From Aeromonas veronii bv. veronii (GTDB lineage: Bacteria; Pseudomonadota; Gammaproteobacteria; Enterobacterales; Aeromonadaceae), in contig NZ_CDDK01000040.1 of assembly GCF_000820225.1 (NCBI RefSeq), positions 45,856 through 86,168 of the forward strand: a stretch of 40,313 nt of DNA, given 5' to 3'. Positions 9,692 to 18,703 of the stretch are shown here, piece after piece (positions within the stretch are counted from its first letter, which is position 1; each line of letters starts with the position of its first letter). The notes beneath the pieces were generated by a model that worked only from the letters and a program-made list of their open reading frames with translations, was not told where the DNA came from and did no database searches. The position numbers and the translations under genes are program-made.

Positions 9692-11614
9692 TCAGGATGA
9701 CTTGCGTACCCTGAGATACCATTCGGAGAGCAGTCGCACCTGTTTGCGGGTGTAGCCTTTCTCCATCATCCGCTCGACAAAGTTATCGTGCTTCTTCTGC
9801 TCCTCGGCCGAGGTTTTGCTGTTGAAGGAGATAACCGGCAGCAGCTCTTCCGTGTTGGAGAACATCTTCTTCTCGATCACGGTGCGCAGCTTCTCGTAAC
9901 TGGTCCAGTTGGGGTTACGGCCTGCATTGTTGGCCCGGGCACGCAGCACGAAGTTGACGATTTCGTTACGGAAATCTTTCGGGTTGCTGATCCCGGCGGG
10001 TTTTTCAATTTTCTCCAGCTCGCTGTTGAGAGACGCTCTGTCAAACAGCTGGCCGGTTTCGGGGTCACGGTACTCCTGATCCTGGATCCAGAAGTCGGCG
10101 TAAGTGACGTAGCGATCGAAGATGTTCTGACCGTACTCGGAGTAGGACTCGAGATAGGCAGTCTGGATCTCCTTGCCGATGAACTCCACATAGCGCGGGG
10201 TCAGATAGCCCTTGATGAACTCAAGGTAGCGATCGTGCAGCTCTTGAGGGAACTGCTCGCGCTCGATCTGCTGCTCCAGCACATAGAAGAGGTGTACCGG
10301 GTTGGCGGCCACTTCCGCGTGGTCGAAGTTGAAGACGCGGGAGAGGATCTTGAACGCAAAGCGGGTAGAGAGACCATTCATCCCCTCGTCCACACCGGCG
10401 TAGTCGCGATACTCCTGATAGCTCTTCGCCTTCGGATCGGTGTCCTTCAGACTTTCGCCATCATAGACCCGCATCTTGGAGTAGATGCTGGAGTTTTCCG
10501 GCTCTTTCAGCCGTGACAACACAGAGAACTGGCCCAGCAGCTCGAGGGTGCCCGGGGCGCACTTGGCCTCGGTCAGCTCGCTGTTGATCAGCAGCTTCTC
10601 GTAGATCTTCACCTCTTCCGAGACGCGCAGGCAGTAAGGCACCTTGACGATGTAGACCCGGTCGAGGAAGGCCTCGTTGTTTTTGTTGTTGCGGAACTGC
10701 TGCCACTCGGATTCGTTGGAGTGGGCCAGCAGAATGCCGTCAAAGGGCAGGGCGGAGAGCCCTTCGGTGCCGTTGTAGTTCCCCTCCTGGGTCGCTGTCA
10801 GCAGCGGGTGCAATACCTTGATGGGCGCCTTGAACATCTCCACAAACTCCATCACCCCCTGGTTCGCTTTACACAGCGCACCTGAGTAGGAGTAGGCATC
10901 GGCGTCATCCTGGGCGAAGTGCTCCAGCATGCGGATGTCGACCTTGCCGACCAGTGAGGAGATGTCCTGGTTGTTGTCATCACCCGGTTCAGTCTTGGCA
11001 ATGGCGATTTGATCGAGGATGGAGGGGTTGACCTTCTCCACCTTGAACTTGGTGATGTCGCCGCCAAACTCGTGCAGGCGTTTGGCCACCCAAGGGGACA
11101 TGATGGGACGCAGGTAACGGCGCGGGATGCCGTACTCTTTCTCCAGGATCTCCCCATCCTCTTCGATATCGAACAGGCAGAAGGGGTGATCATTGACTGG
11201 TGAGCCCTTGATGCGATAGATGGGCACCTTCTGCATCAGGGATTTGAGTTTCTCTGCCAGCGAGGATTTACCGCCGCCAACGGGGCCCAGCAGATAGAGG
11301 ATCTGTTTCTTCTCCTCCAGCCCCTGTGCGGAGTGTTTGAGGTAGGAGACGATCTGTTCGATGGCCTCTTCCATCCCGTAGAAATCCTTGAAGGCGGGAT
11401 AGCGTGCCACGACGCGGTTGGAGAAGAGTCGGCTCAGTCTGGGGTTGGCTGAGGTGTCTACCATCTCCGGCTCACCGATGGCGGTCAGCAGACGTTCGGC
11501 TGCGGAGGCGTAGCAGGCTTTGTCCTGCTTACACATATCCAGGAACTCCTGGATGGTATATTCCTCTTCTCTCGCTTTTTCATATCGCTGTTGGTAATGC
11601 TCGAATATGCCCAT
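9692..11614 (-). CDS. yeaG: PrkA-family serine protein kinase YeaG
   Basis: 640 residues, as in E. coli YeaG. The N-terminal AAA+ PrkA domain contains a P-loop GPVGGGKS (residues 110-117), and the C-terminal PrkA kinase domain covers roughly the last 250 residues. YeaG is a stress-induced serine kinase; in E. coli it is tied to nitrogen starvation and stationary phase. It leads a three-gene operon with yeaH (23-base gap) and spoVR. GAGG before ATG 11614 serves as ribosome site. On the minus strand CTAGGCT (about 11684-11692) resembles a sigma-S -10 element, but weakly; I found no convincing sigma-54 site. Confidence 0.95.
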   Translation of the reverse strand: MGIFEHYQQRYEKAREEEYTIQEFLDMCKQDKACYASAAERLLTAIGEPEMVDTSANPRLSRLFSNRVVARYPAFKDFYGMEEAIEQIVSYLKHSAQGLEEKKQILYLLGPVGGGKSSLAEKLKSLMQKVPIYRIKGSPVNDHPFCLFDIEEDGEILEKEYGIPRRYLRPIMSPWVAKRLHEFGGDITKFKVEKVNPSILDQIAIAKTEPGDDNNQDISSLVGKVDIRMLEHFAQDDADAYSYSGALCKANQGVMEFVEMFKAPIKVLHPLLTATQEGNYNGTEGLSALPFDGILLAHSNESEWQQFRNNKNNEAFLDRVYIVKVPYCLRVSEEVKIYEKLLINSELTEAKCAPGTLELLGQFSVLSRLKEPENSSIYSKMRVYDGESLKDTDPKAKSYQEYRDYAGVDEGMNGLSTRFAFKILSRVFNFDHAEVAANPVHLFYVLEQQIEREQFPQELHDRYLEFIKGYLTPRYVEFIGKEIQTAYLESYSEYGQNIFDRYVTYADFWIQDQEYRDPETGQLFDRASLNSELEKIEKPAGISNPKDFRNEIVNFVLRARANNAGRNPNWTSYEKLRTVIEKKMFSNTEELLPVISFNSKTSAEEQKKHDNFVERMMEKGYTRKQVRLLSEWYLRVRKSS

Positions 11615-11950
11615 AACTTTGCCCTCGTTATAGTCGCTTACCCTGAAAAAAGTGGATGACTGCTTTTGTGTTGTGCGCTTTTAAAGCCTAGTCAACAGAC
11701 TCCAGTAATCCATCACGGTTGATAGGTTAAATTCTGAAGAAACCTGCCCGATCCTTTTGCGGGGAGGGTCAGTCAACAACACCGCTATGTTACTGACTGT
11801 TAAATTATTTTTGCCACGATAGTGAGGTAAATGTCAAAGACATAAAAAATAAATGTTTATGGGAAAGAGGGAACTTATTGCGAAAAGATTAAGGGGTTTG
11901 ACGAAAGGCAATGGGGCTGCGGGTTGGCGGGGTTATGGATGATAATGTCA

Positions 11951-11971
11951 TTACGTGAACGTCAACGTAAA
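11951..11971. promoter_or_regulatory. Triple ACGT repeat, candidate regulator-binding site
   Basis: ACGT occurs at 11953, 11959 and 11965, exactly every six bases, inside TTACGTGAACGTCAACGTAA, whose outer arms TTACGT and ACGTAA are also inverted repeats. This resembles the ACGT-rich operators described for MerR-family LiuR-type regulators, but no such regulator is in the window. It lies about 70-90 bases before the likely start of the small-RNA candidate and about 340 bases before yeaG. Confidence 0.4.
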
Positions 11972-12041
11972 TCACTTTGTTTGGAGTTTTGGCTCTAATT
12001 TTTACATTGACGCTACAATTTGAGTGCCCTAGATTGGCGAG

Positions 12042-12150
12042 GTGTGAGCAGCAAGATGCTTTAGCAAGAGAGTTGACTGTTGCCTCACCAAGCTCTGTTT
12101 AAGCACGTTTCCGTTGGCTTGACCCTCGCAACCGCGAGGGTCTTCTTTTT
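12042..12150 (+). ncRNA. Candidate small RNA with its own promoter and terminator
   Basis: TTGACG (12007-12012), a 17-base spacer and TAGATT (12030-12035) make a plausible sigma-70 promoter; TACAAT at 12014-12019 is an alternative -10 box. About 80 bases later the hairpin GACCCTCGC-AACC-GCGAGGGTC followed by TTCTTTTT ends the transcript. No reading frame with a ribosome site lies between. The expected RNA is about 105-125 bases. I could not match it to a known RNA family such as RyhB, GcvB, Spot 42 or ArcZ. The 5' end is inferred. Confidence 0.45.
12121..12150 (+). terminator. Orphan plus-strand intrinsic terminator
   Basis: A perfect nine-base stem GACCCTCGC / GCGAGGGTC with a four-base loop (12130-12133), followed by TTCTTTTT. 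There is no T-run on the minus strand, so it points away from recQ and implies a plus-strand transcript from the intergenic region. Confidence 0.85.
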
Positions 12151-12208
12151 CTGCGTCTTTAAACGCTTGTTTCTGCTGGTGGCGATTGACGCCGCCAGCA
12201 CTCATCTA

Positions 12209-14122
12209 TCAAGGGTAGGCTTGTTGCACTGCCGCCAGGACGCGGGCAAACGGGTGCGCGGCCAACTGGCCTGCACCCGCCAGCGATTTGGCTTTGACCC
12301 GGCTGGTCAGCGGTGTGGTGATGCCGCACAGGAAACGGGCCAGAACACGATCATCCACCGAACCTGTCTTGGCAATCAGCGGATCGCACCAGGCGCGGAT
12401 CCCTGTCTCGTTTGGCATGGCCAGTTGGGGCAGGGGAGGAAGATGTGCCACCTCGCCACGACAAACCGAACAGTGGCCGCAATGAACCGGCGCCACCTCA
12501 TCGGCAAAATAGCGGGCGAGGCGGTAGCTCAGGCACTCACTTGAGGTGAAAAAGTCGAGCATGGCTTGCAGTCTGGCAAGCTCGCTCTGCTCTTTTTGCA
12601 AGAAGAGCGCATGGAGCGCGTTAGCCTCCTGCTCGCAGTCCCACCCCTGACGGGTGATCCGGTAGACCTCGGTCATCTGCTTGCTTTCGAGTTCGATCCA
12701 GCCTTGCTGTTGCAGGTAGTCGAGCGCCGCAACGGCCCGCTGCCGCTCTCCCTGATAGCCCTGCCAGAGGGCGTCAAAGTCCATGGTGCACCAGCTGCGC
12801 GCTTGCGGGGCGCATACGAACAGTTGCTCCAGAAACTGGCGACGATCCGGATTGAAGCGGCTCACTATCTCGCCTTTATCCAGCACAAACTTGAAGCGGT
12901 AATCTGCGTAGTAGCTGTAGGCCGGGGTGATGATGCCCGCCATCTCCAGATAGACCAGCAGGGTTTTAAGGGGCAACTGGCGGATATTGGTGTCGTTGGA
13001 GAGGCGCAGCAGGGTGAATTCCCACTCGTTCCCGCTCTGCTTGATGATAGCAAGGAGCTGGAGGATGGCACTCAAATCCGGCGTATCGCCGTAGACGAAG
13101 TTCTCCAGCACCGGCAGCTGGCTCTGGTTGGCCAGCACGATACAGCGCGATGGCTGGCCATCACGCCCGGCGCGGCCAATCTCCTGGCTGTAGTTCTCGA
13201 TGGATTTGGGCAGATCGTAGTGAATGACCCGCCGGATATCCGCTTTGTCGATCCCCATGCCAAAGGCGATGGTGGCGACGATGCAATCCACCTTGCCCGC
13301 CATGAAGTCGTGCTGGATCTGACTGCGCAGCGCCGAGTCGAGTCCGGCATGATAGGCGCGGGCGTTGATCCCTTCTCTAATGAGTTGCTCGGCACAGGCT
13401 TCTGCGGTGTGTTGCAAGGTGACGTAGACGATGGTGGCGGCCGCCGGATCGTTGGCCAACTCCTGCGCGAGCCAGCTATCCCGCGCGTCGGGCGACAGGG
13501 GAATGACCGCCAGATCAAGATTGGGGCGGTAGAAACCGGTGACCACGACCCCCTCCGGCGCTATGCCGAATTTGGTCTGCATATCCTGAATAACCGCCGG
13601 TGTGGCGGTGGCGGTGAGCAGCAGCACCTGCGGGATCTTCAGATCATGGCGATAGCTCGGCAGCTTGAGGTAGTCGGGGCGAAAGTTGTGGCCCCACTCC
13701 GAGATACAGTGCGCCTCATCGACGACCAGCAGCGAGAGCGGCACTTGCTGGATAAAGCGACGAAAGCGCTCGTTCTTGAGTCGCTCCACCGAGATCATCA
13801 GGATCTTGAGCTGGCCATCCAGCGCCTGCTGCATCACTCGTCGGCTCTCCTCCGGGCTCTGGCTCGAGTCGAGGGTAGCGGCGCTTATTCCCTTGCTTTT
13901 GAGGAAGGCGAGTTGATCGTGCATCAGCGCCAGCAGCGGCGAGATAACCAGGGTCAGGTGATGCAGGGCGAGGGCAGGCAGTTGATAACAGAGCGACTTG
14001 CCGGAGCCGGTGGGAAAGATGGCGGCGGCACTCTGACCTGCCAGCACCCGGCTGATCACCGCTTCCTGACCTGGTCTGAGTGCGGAGAAACCAAAATATT
14101 GGTTGAGCAGGGATGGGATCAT
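12209..14122 (-). CDS. RecQ-family ATP-dependent DNA helicase without HRDC domain
   Basis: 637 residues from ATG 14122, which has GGAG seven bases upstream; a TTG at 14140 would add six residues. The superfamily 2 helicase core has FPTGSGKS (36-43), DEAH at 135-138, the RecQ aromatic-rich loop after it (SEWGHNFRPDY) and the C-terminal IAFGMGIDK and QEIGRAGRDG motifs. A zinc-binding-like segment near the end has CGHCSVC. The final part does not look like an HRDC domain, so this resembles the short second RecQ-type helicases found beside canonical RecQ. It unwinds DNA 3'-5' if family behaviour holds. It is monocistronic and divergent from sstT. Confidence 0.88.
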   Translation of the reverse strand: MIPSLLNQYFGFSALRPGQEAVISRVLAGQSAAAIFPTGSGKSLCYQLPALALHHLTLVISPLLALMHDQLAFLKSKGISAATLDSSQSPEESRRVMQQALDGQLKILMISVERLKNERFRRFIQQVPLSLLVVDEAHCISEWGHNFRPDYLKLPSYRHDLKIPQVLLLTATATPAVIQDMQTKFGIAPEGVVVTGFYRPNLDLAVIPLSPDARDSWLAQELANDPAAATIVYVTLQHTAEACAEQLIREGINARAYHAGLDSALRSQIQHDFMAGKVDCIVATIAFGMGIDKADIRRVIHYDLPKSIENYSQEIGRAGRDGQPSRCIVLANQSQLPVLENFVYGDTPDLSAILQLLAIIKQSGNEWEFTLLRLSNDTNIRQLPLKTLLVYLEMAGIITPAYSYYADYRFKFVLDKGEIVSRFNPDRRQFLEQLFVCAPQARSWCTMDFDALWQGYQGERQRAVAALDYLQQQGWIELESKQMTEVYRITRQGWDCEQEANALHALFLQKEQSELARLQAMLDFFTSSECLSYRLARYFADEVAPVHCGHCSVCRGEVAHLPPLPQLAMPNETGIRAWCDPLIAKTGSVDDRVLARFLCGITTPLTSRVKAKSLAGAGQLAAHPFARVLAAVQQAYP

Positions 14123-14477
14123 GGCAAGGCTCCGCGGCAAATGGGGGATGATAGCACAGCGACACCGGTCACGGGTGGCACAGGAATGGTCGTGAGGGTG
14201 AGGGCAGAGAGTGTCGATAAAACGTACAAAAATGGGTGGTTGCGCTGTAGTTAAGGTTTTGTTGCGGTTTTTTGTGATGTAAACGGGATATTTTTTGGTG
14301 AGTCTCTGGAAAAAAAAGATGGCGAATGGGATATTCCGTCATGCAATCCGGTGACTGGCGGATCGGCCCGACAGAAGGCTGGCCACAGACACCACATTCG
14401 GGCGACAGGGGTCTCCCGATGAGTGGTTGCAGACAGGACTCATGATTCATGCACTACGGTGCTTAGGGACTTTTTTG
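14123..14477. other. 355-base divergent region between recQ-like gene and sstT
   Basis: This must hold both promoters. T-rich tracts at 14260-14320 are compatible with promoters, but no box pair stands out. CCACATTCGGG (14392-14402) and CCCGATGAGTGG (14415-14426) can form an imperfect hairpin in the sstT leader. An imperfect palindrome surrounds 14320-14343. No known riboswitch was recognised. Confidence 0.5.
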
Positions 14478-15728
14478 ATGACACAACAACACCCCCTCCT
14501 TCGGCTGGTCAATAGCACCAGCCTGGTCAGCCAGATCCTGGTTGGTCTGGTATTCGGTATCTTGCTGGCACTGTTTGCCCCCGAGTGGGCGAAAACGGCA
14601 GGTCTGCTTGGCAGTCTGTTCGTTGGTGCACTGAAAGCGGTAGCTCCGCTGCTGGTATTCGTACTGGTGATGGCGGCCATCATTGGTCACAAGCAGGGTC
14701 AGAAGACCAATATTCGCCCGCTGCTGGCGCTCTACCTGTTTGGTACCTTCTCTGCGGCCGTGGTCGCGGTGATTGCCAGCTTCCTGTTCCCCTCCAACCT
14801 CCATCTGGTGGCCAATACTGCCGAGATCACCCCGCCAGGCGGGATCACCGAGGTGCTGCAGACCTTGCTGTTCAATGTGGTAACCAACCCGGTCAAGGCG
14901 CTGATGGATGCCAACTATATCGGTATTCTGGCGTGGGCCATCGGTCTGGGTATCGCCATGCGCCATGCCAACGAGAGCACCAAGGCGCTGATCACTGACC
15001 TGTCTCACGGTGTATCCGCCATCGTGAAAGCGGTGATCCGCTGTGCTCCGCTCGGGATCCTGGGTCTGGTTGCCTCCACGCTGGCAGAGACCGGCTTCGA
15101 TGCCCTGTTTGGCTATGCTCAACTGCTGGTGGTGCTGATCGGCTGCATGCTGTTTATCGCCTTTGTGGTCAACCCATTGATCGTCTTCTGGAAGATCAAG
15201 CGCAACCCCTATCCGCTGGTGCTGACCTGCCTCAAAGAGAGCGGCGTGACCGCCTTCTTTACCCGCAGCTCTGCCGCCAACATTCCGGTCAACATGGCGC
15301 TGTGTGAAAAACTGCGCCTGCCCAAAGATACCTACGCGGTCTCCATCCCGCTGGGTGCCACCATCAATATGGCGGGTGCCGCTATCACCATCACTGTGCT
15401 CGCCATGGCGGCGGTACATACCCTGGGGATGGAAGTGGACATGGCAACGGCCATTCTGCTCTCCGTGGTTGCCACCATCAGTGCCTGTGGCGCATCCGGT
15501 GTCGCCGGTGGTTCCTTGCTGCTGATCCCGCTGGCCTGCAGCCTGTTTGGCATCAGCAACGACATCGCCATGCAGGTGGTTGCTGTCGGCTTTATCATCG
15601 GCGTGTTGCAGGATTCTGCCGAGACAGCGCTGAACAGCTCCACCGACGTGCTGTTCACCGCCGCTGCTTGCATGGCCGAAGATGAAACCCTGCTGGAACC
15701 TTCCGCGCTGCCCAGCAGCGAGGCGTGA
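14478..15728 (+). CDS. sstT: Sodium:serine/threonine symporter SstT
   Basis: 416 residues, E. coli SstT being 414. It belongs to the dicarboxylate/amino acid:cation symporter family and imports serine and threonine with Na+. The N terminus ([20 protein letters not shown]), eight or more hydrophobic segments, the serine-rich re-entrant loop [13 protein letters not shown] and the [13 protein letters not shown] motif are characteristic. The frame is open upstream to 14427; I prefer ATG 14478, preceded by AGGGA and matching the family start ([11 protein letters not shown]). It is monocistronic, ending in a clear terminator. Confidence 0.93.
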   Translation: MTQQHPLLRLVNSTSLVSQILVGLVFGILLALFAPEWAKTAGLLGSLFVGALKAVAPLLVFVLVMAAIIGHKQGQKTNIRPLLALYLFGTFSAAVVAVIASFLFPSNLHLVANTAEITPPGGITEVLQTLLFNVVTNPVKALMDANYIGILAWAIGLGIAMRHANESTKALITDLSHGVSAIVKAVIRCAPLGILGLVASTLAETGFDALFGYAQLLVVLIGCMLFIAFVVNPLIVFWKIKRNPYPLVLTCLKESGVTAFFTRSSAANIPVNMALCEKLRLPKDTYAVSIPLGATINMAGAAITITVLAMAAVHTLGMEVDMATAILLSVVATISACGASGVAGGSLLLIPLACSLFGISNDIAMQVVAVGFIIGVLQDSAETALNSSTDVLFTAAACMAEDETLLEPSALPSSEA

Positions 15729-15752
15729 GCCGGTAGCTCGATTTTTCGATTC

Positions 15753-15777
15753 AGCCCCTCTCTGTGAGGGGCTTTTT
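15753..15777 (+). terminator. Intrinsic terminator of sstT
   Basis: AGCCCCTC-TCTGT-GAGGGGCT hairpin followed by TTTT, starting 24 bases after the sstT stop. Confidence 0.88.
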
Positions 15778-15820
15778 ATATCAGCGGGCCTAAATGTGTT
15801 GAGGAGAGGAGTGCGCAAGA

Positions 15821-15845
15821 AAACATTCATTTTGATGAAATGTTT
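15821..15845. promoter_or_regulatory. Inverted repeat upstream of the lipoprotein gene
   Basis: AAACATTCAT (15821-15830) and ATGAAATGTTT (15835-15845) are inverted around TTTG with a single-base bulge. It sits about 90 bases before the lipoprotein start, is not followed by a T-run, and could be an operator. The regulator is unknown. Confidence 0.3.
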
Positions 15846-15935
15846 GGTTACAAATAGCCGACAGACAGTGCGGGTGCTGCCCCGTTAAAATAGCTGCGGA
15901 ATAATAAGGTTCAGGCTAAAAAACGAGATTAAATA

Positions 15936-16922
15936 ATGAAAAAAACTACGCTTTCGTGGGCAATTATTGGTGCATTAGGTTTGGTTGGTTGCGGTGGTGG
16001 TGGCGGAGATAGTGGTGGTGGTGGTACCACGCCACCGGAGCCGCAACCGAGGGCGCTGCCGGTGGCTGGCGTCTATCTCCCCGTCCTGATGGACGCTCAG
16101 GGGCAGTTAATCAACCGTCCGGTCAACGACAGTTATCGTGCGGTCGGTCTTGTCTATCCGGCGTCCACAGAGGGCACGGGTTGGGCGATGAACATTGCTG
16201 AGAAAAGAAGTGCCACAGTCAGCACTTATACCTTCCCTCAAGGCTTCTCTTCTCTGAATAAAGGTGAGGGTTACCCACTGACGTTGTCGTTGCTGGTGAA
16301 CAAAAGCCAACCCAGTACCTTCGACTCGGCTGAGCAAAAGTCCAATACCAATGTCGATGGGTTGGTCAAGGTGGCGTCTGTGCCAGATACGGCGGGAAGC
16401 AGCCAGTCACTCTGGGTACTCGATTATCGACCCGTCAAAGCCAAAATCGATTCTGCACTCACTATTCAGAATTGGGGCGGCCAAGTGGCATTGCAGCCGA
16501 TGGTCACTGCGCCTATCAACGCGGACTCCTGGTACAACCTTGGGGAGAGTGCACTGTTTCAAGATTTCAAAACCGAGCGCAGCAACAATGGTTTGGGGAT
16601 CAAGCTGACCATCCTGTTTAAAGAAGGGTGTTCTGTAAGCGGTGAGACAGAGGCCAACACTCAAGGTTTGAACAAGCTGACGCTGACTGGCTGGAAGGAG
16701 TGCAGCTTCAATACTTTGACAGGGCCTGCTGATATCAAAGAGGGAAAAATTTATGAGGGGCTCTGGGAAAAAAGGATGCGCGAATTTGCCGATCGCAACG
16801 CCAGTGTCACTGCATATCTGACCATGAAACCGGGTAGCAATGGTCAGAAAGACACCCTGGTGCTCGGTATTCCGGAAATCACCGGTATCACGCCGTTCCT
16901 GTTGGAAGCGCAACCACTCTAA
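15936..16922 (+). CDS. Gly-rich exported lipoprotein of unknown function
   Basis: 328 residues. A type II signal peptide ends in the lipobox LVGC with C19 as lipidation site, followed by a Gly/Ser run and a Pro-rich spacer (TTPPEPQP) up to about residue 40, a common tether for outer-membrane or surface lipoproteins. The rest is soluble with no family I recognise; predicted character is beta-rich. Two further cysteines (C232, C256) could form a disulphide. The ribosome site before ATG 15936 is poor. It is a single-gene unit between the sstT terminator and its own terminator. The lower coding GC than its neighbours hints at a lineage-specific gene, but this is an impression, not a calculation. 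Confidence 0.8.
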   Translation: MKKTTLSWAIIGALGLVGCGGGGGDSGGGGTTPPEPQPRALPVAGVYLPVLMDAQGQLINRPVNDSYRAVGLVYPASTEGTGWAMNIAEKRSATVSTYTFPQGFSSLNKGEGYPLTLSLLVNKSQPSTFDSAEQKSNTNVDGLVKVASVPDTAGSSQSLWVLDYRPVKAKIDSALTIQNWGGQVALQPMVTAPINADSWYNLGESALFQDFKTERSNNGLGIKLTILFKEGCSVSGETEANTQGLNKLTLTGWKECSFNTLTGPADIKEGKIYEGLWEKRMREFADRNASVTAYLTMKPGSNGQKDTLVLGIPEITGITPFLLEAQPL

Positions 16923-16953
16923 TCAGCCAGAGAGAGTGTGTGTTTATCAAGAG

Positions 16954-16984
16954 ATGCCAGTCGCTTGCCCGACTGGCATTTTTG
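16954..16984 (+). terminator. Intrinsic terminator of the lipoprotein gene
   Basis: ATGCCAGTCG and CGACTGGCAT pair perfectly over ten bases around CTTGCC, followed by TTTTTG, 31 bases after the stop codon. Confidence 0.9.
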
Positions 16985-17134
16985 TTGGTCGAGGTTCGGT
17001 GAGAAGCCCTGAAACATCATGATGTGGTTGCCGGATAAGGGTTGTGTCCTTGGTTGTTGTGTGAGTTCAGGTGCTGTGGCTGCAATAACTGCGTGATGAG
17101 TGGCAAGACTATTCAGGACGGGACAACGCAATAA

Positions 17135-17166
17135 AAAAAGCCAGCCGAGTGTTCGGCTGGCTTTTT
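17135..17166. terminator. Bidirectional terminator after sdaC
   Basis: AAAAAGCCAGCCGA and TCGGCTGGCTTTTT form a perfect 14-base stem with a GTGT loop and runs of A and T on both sides. It serves the minus-strand sdaC (stop at 17189) and backs up the plus-strand lipoprotein terminator. Confidence 0.92.
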
Positions 17167-17188
17167 GCTATCAGCGGCAGGTAGGGGA

Positions 17189-18487
17189 TTAACCGACCAG
17201 CTGATAGAGGATGGCGGAGATGGCGATCATCCCCATCACTGCGACAAATACGTTGCTGATATGGCCCTGATATTTCGCCATGGCAGGTACGCGCTTGATG
17301 GCGTACATCGGCATGATGAACAGGATGGTGGCGATGATCGGGCCGCCCAAGGATTCAATCATGCCCAGGATGGAAGGGTTGGCAATGGCAGTGCCCCACA
17401 GGGTCAGGATGAAGAAGGCGATGATGAACATCTCGACTTTCTTGGCGTTCGGCTCTTTACCGGACTTGCGCATGTTCTGCACGATCATCCCCTTCAGACC
17501 TTCACGGGCACCCAGATAGTGGCCGAAGAAGGAGGAAACGATGGCTACGAACGCAACCAACGGACCGAAGTAAGAAATGATGGGGCTGGCATGCTGGTTG
17601 GCCAGATAGGAGAGCACGGCGATGTTCTGAGCCTTGGCTTCTGCCAGCTGGGCCGGTGTCAGGCTCATGACGCAGGAGAAGACGAAGAACATCACGAAGC
17701 CCAGCAGCACCATGGCGGTACGCTTGAGGATGGCATCGGCTTTCTCGACAGCCTGATCACCGTGGTCGCGGCGCTGGGCCAGAGAGAAGCTGGAGATGGC
17801 CGGGCTGTGGTTGAAGGAGAAAACCAGTACCGGGATGGTCAGCCACAGGGTAGTGGCGAAATCCTTGGCAGAGGGCACTTGCTCCAGCGCGGCACCGGTC
17901 CAGTCCGGAATGAGGTACAAAGAGATACCGGCCAGAATGGCGATCAGCGGATAAACCAGCAGCTCGGTCACTTTCAGCATCAGCTTTTCACCGGCCAGCA
18001 TCACCGACATCATGCCCATGATCAGCACGATGGAGAGGATCCAGCGCGGCGGGGCACTCATCTGCAGCTGGTTGACCATAAAGCTTTCGACGGTGTTGGT
18101 GATGCCCACGCCGTAGATCAGCACGATGGGGTAGATGGCGAAGAAGTAGAGCAGGGTGATTAATTTACCCGCACCCACGCCAAAGTGCTCTTCCACCACT
18201 TCGGTGATGTCTGCATTTGGCTTTTTGGAGGAGAGCACGAAGCGGGCCAGACCACGGTGTGCCAGATAGGTCATGGGACCTACCAGCAGCGCCATGACGA
18301 CCAGCGGCCAGAAACCGCCCATACCCGCGTTGATCGGCAGGAACAGGATCCCCGCGCCAACCGCGGTCCCGAACAGACTGATGACCCAGGTAGAGTCGCG
18401 TTTTTCCCAACGAGTGGTTTGAGTAGAGCGGATCCCTTGCTCTGTTGACGCCGCAACTCCCTGCGTGCCAGTGACTGTGTTTGACAT
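17189..18487 (-). CDS. sdaC: HAAAP-family serine permease (SdaC type)
   Basis: 432 residues with about eleven hydrophobic segments, belonging to the hydroxy/aromatic amino acid permease family. The first helix region [20 protein letters not shown] and the motif [17 protein letters not shown] are typical of SdaC/TdcC serine-threonine:H+ symporters (E. coli SdaC has 429 residues). TdcC is the main alternative. It sits after nudL in the pabB-nudL block, where E. coli has sdaA. A 216-base AT-rich leader separates it from nudL, so it probably has its own promoter. GTGAGATAG precedes the ATG. Confidence 0.85.
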   Translation of the reverse strand: MSNTVTGTQGVAASTEQGIRSTQTTRWEKRDSTWVISLFGTAVGAGILFLPINAGMGGFWPLVVMALLVGPMTYLAHRGLARFVLSSKKPNADITEVVEEHFGVGAGKLITLLYFFAIYPIVLIYGVGITNTVESFMVNQLQMSAPPRWILSIVLIMGMMSVMLAGEKLMLKVTELLVYPLIAILAGISLYLIPDWTGAALEQVPSAKDFATTLWLTIPVLVFSFNHSPAISSFSLAQRRDHGDQAVEKADAILKRTAMVLLGFVMFFVFSCVMSLTPAQLAEAKAQNIAVLSYLANQHASPIISYFGPLVAFVAIVSSFFGHYLGAREGLKGMIVQNMRKSGKEPNAKKVEMFIIAFFILTLWGTAIANPSILGMIESLGGPIIATILFIMPMYAIKRVPAMAKYQGHISNVFVAVMGMIAISAILYQLVG

Positions 18488-18703
18488 CTATCTCACCCCG
18501 AATGTGTGGTTCTTATTAAGTCGGCGCAAGGATACGGTTTTTCTAATCAAAAATGTTGATCAAATTCATCTTTACGGCACGAAAAACCGCACTTTCTTAT
18601 GGAAATGTGATCAAAACAAGAAAAATTCAATTATTGTTTATCAATTGGCACGTTATTTTAGTGTTAATGATTAAATCTCGCTCAGCCAAATGTAGGTAAA
18701 TTG
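18488..18703. promoter_or_regulatory. AT-rich sdaC leader and promoter region
   Basis: The 216 bases between nudL and sdaC are strikingly AT-rich. Partial matches to global-regulator half-sites are visible: TTGATCAAATTCA near 18554 (FNR/CRP-like) and TGTGATCAAAAC near 18607. Neither is a full match, so I only propose promoter activity for sdaC here. Confidence 0.35.

Larger units (their letters stand above)
11615..12208. other. 594-base intergenic region between yeaG and recQ
   Basis: No credible protein gene is present. The region is richer in AT than its neighbours. It holds the yeaG promoter area (minus strand, about 11640-11720), a triple ACGT repeat (11953-11968), a plus-strand promoter candidate (from 12007) and a plus-strand intrinsic terminator (12121-12150). 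The terminator cannot serve recQ or yeaG, both on the other strand. The best explanation I have is a small RNA gene, listed separately. Confidence 0.7.

Noticed and set aside
691..11614. MoxR/VWA operon or YeaG kinase operon as an anti-phage defence system
   Set aside because: Some defence systems use MoxR-VWA pairs, but both operons here are standard chromosomal families with no nuclease or toxin gene and conserved neighbours.
11640..11900. Sigma-54 promoter for yeaG
   Set aside because: Expected from E. coli, but I found no GG-N10-GC pair matching the consensus on the minus strand upstream of yeaG.
12080..12544. Plus-strand frame overlapping the small-RNA terminator and the recQ end
   Set aside because: It reads through a strong terminator hairpin and lies mostly antisense to recQ; no ribosome site before the start.
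12566..14254. 562-codon plus-strand frame across the recQ-like gene
   Set aside because: Antisense shadow; the minus strand has all helicase motifs.
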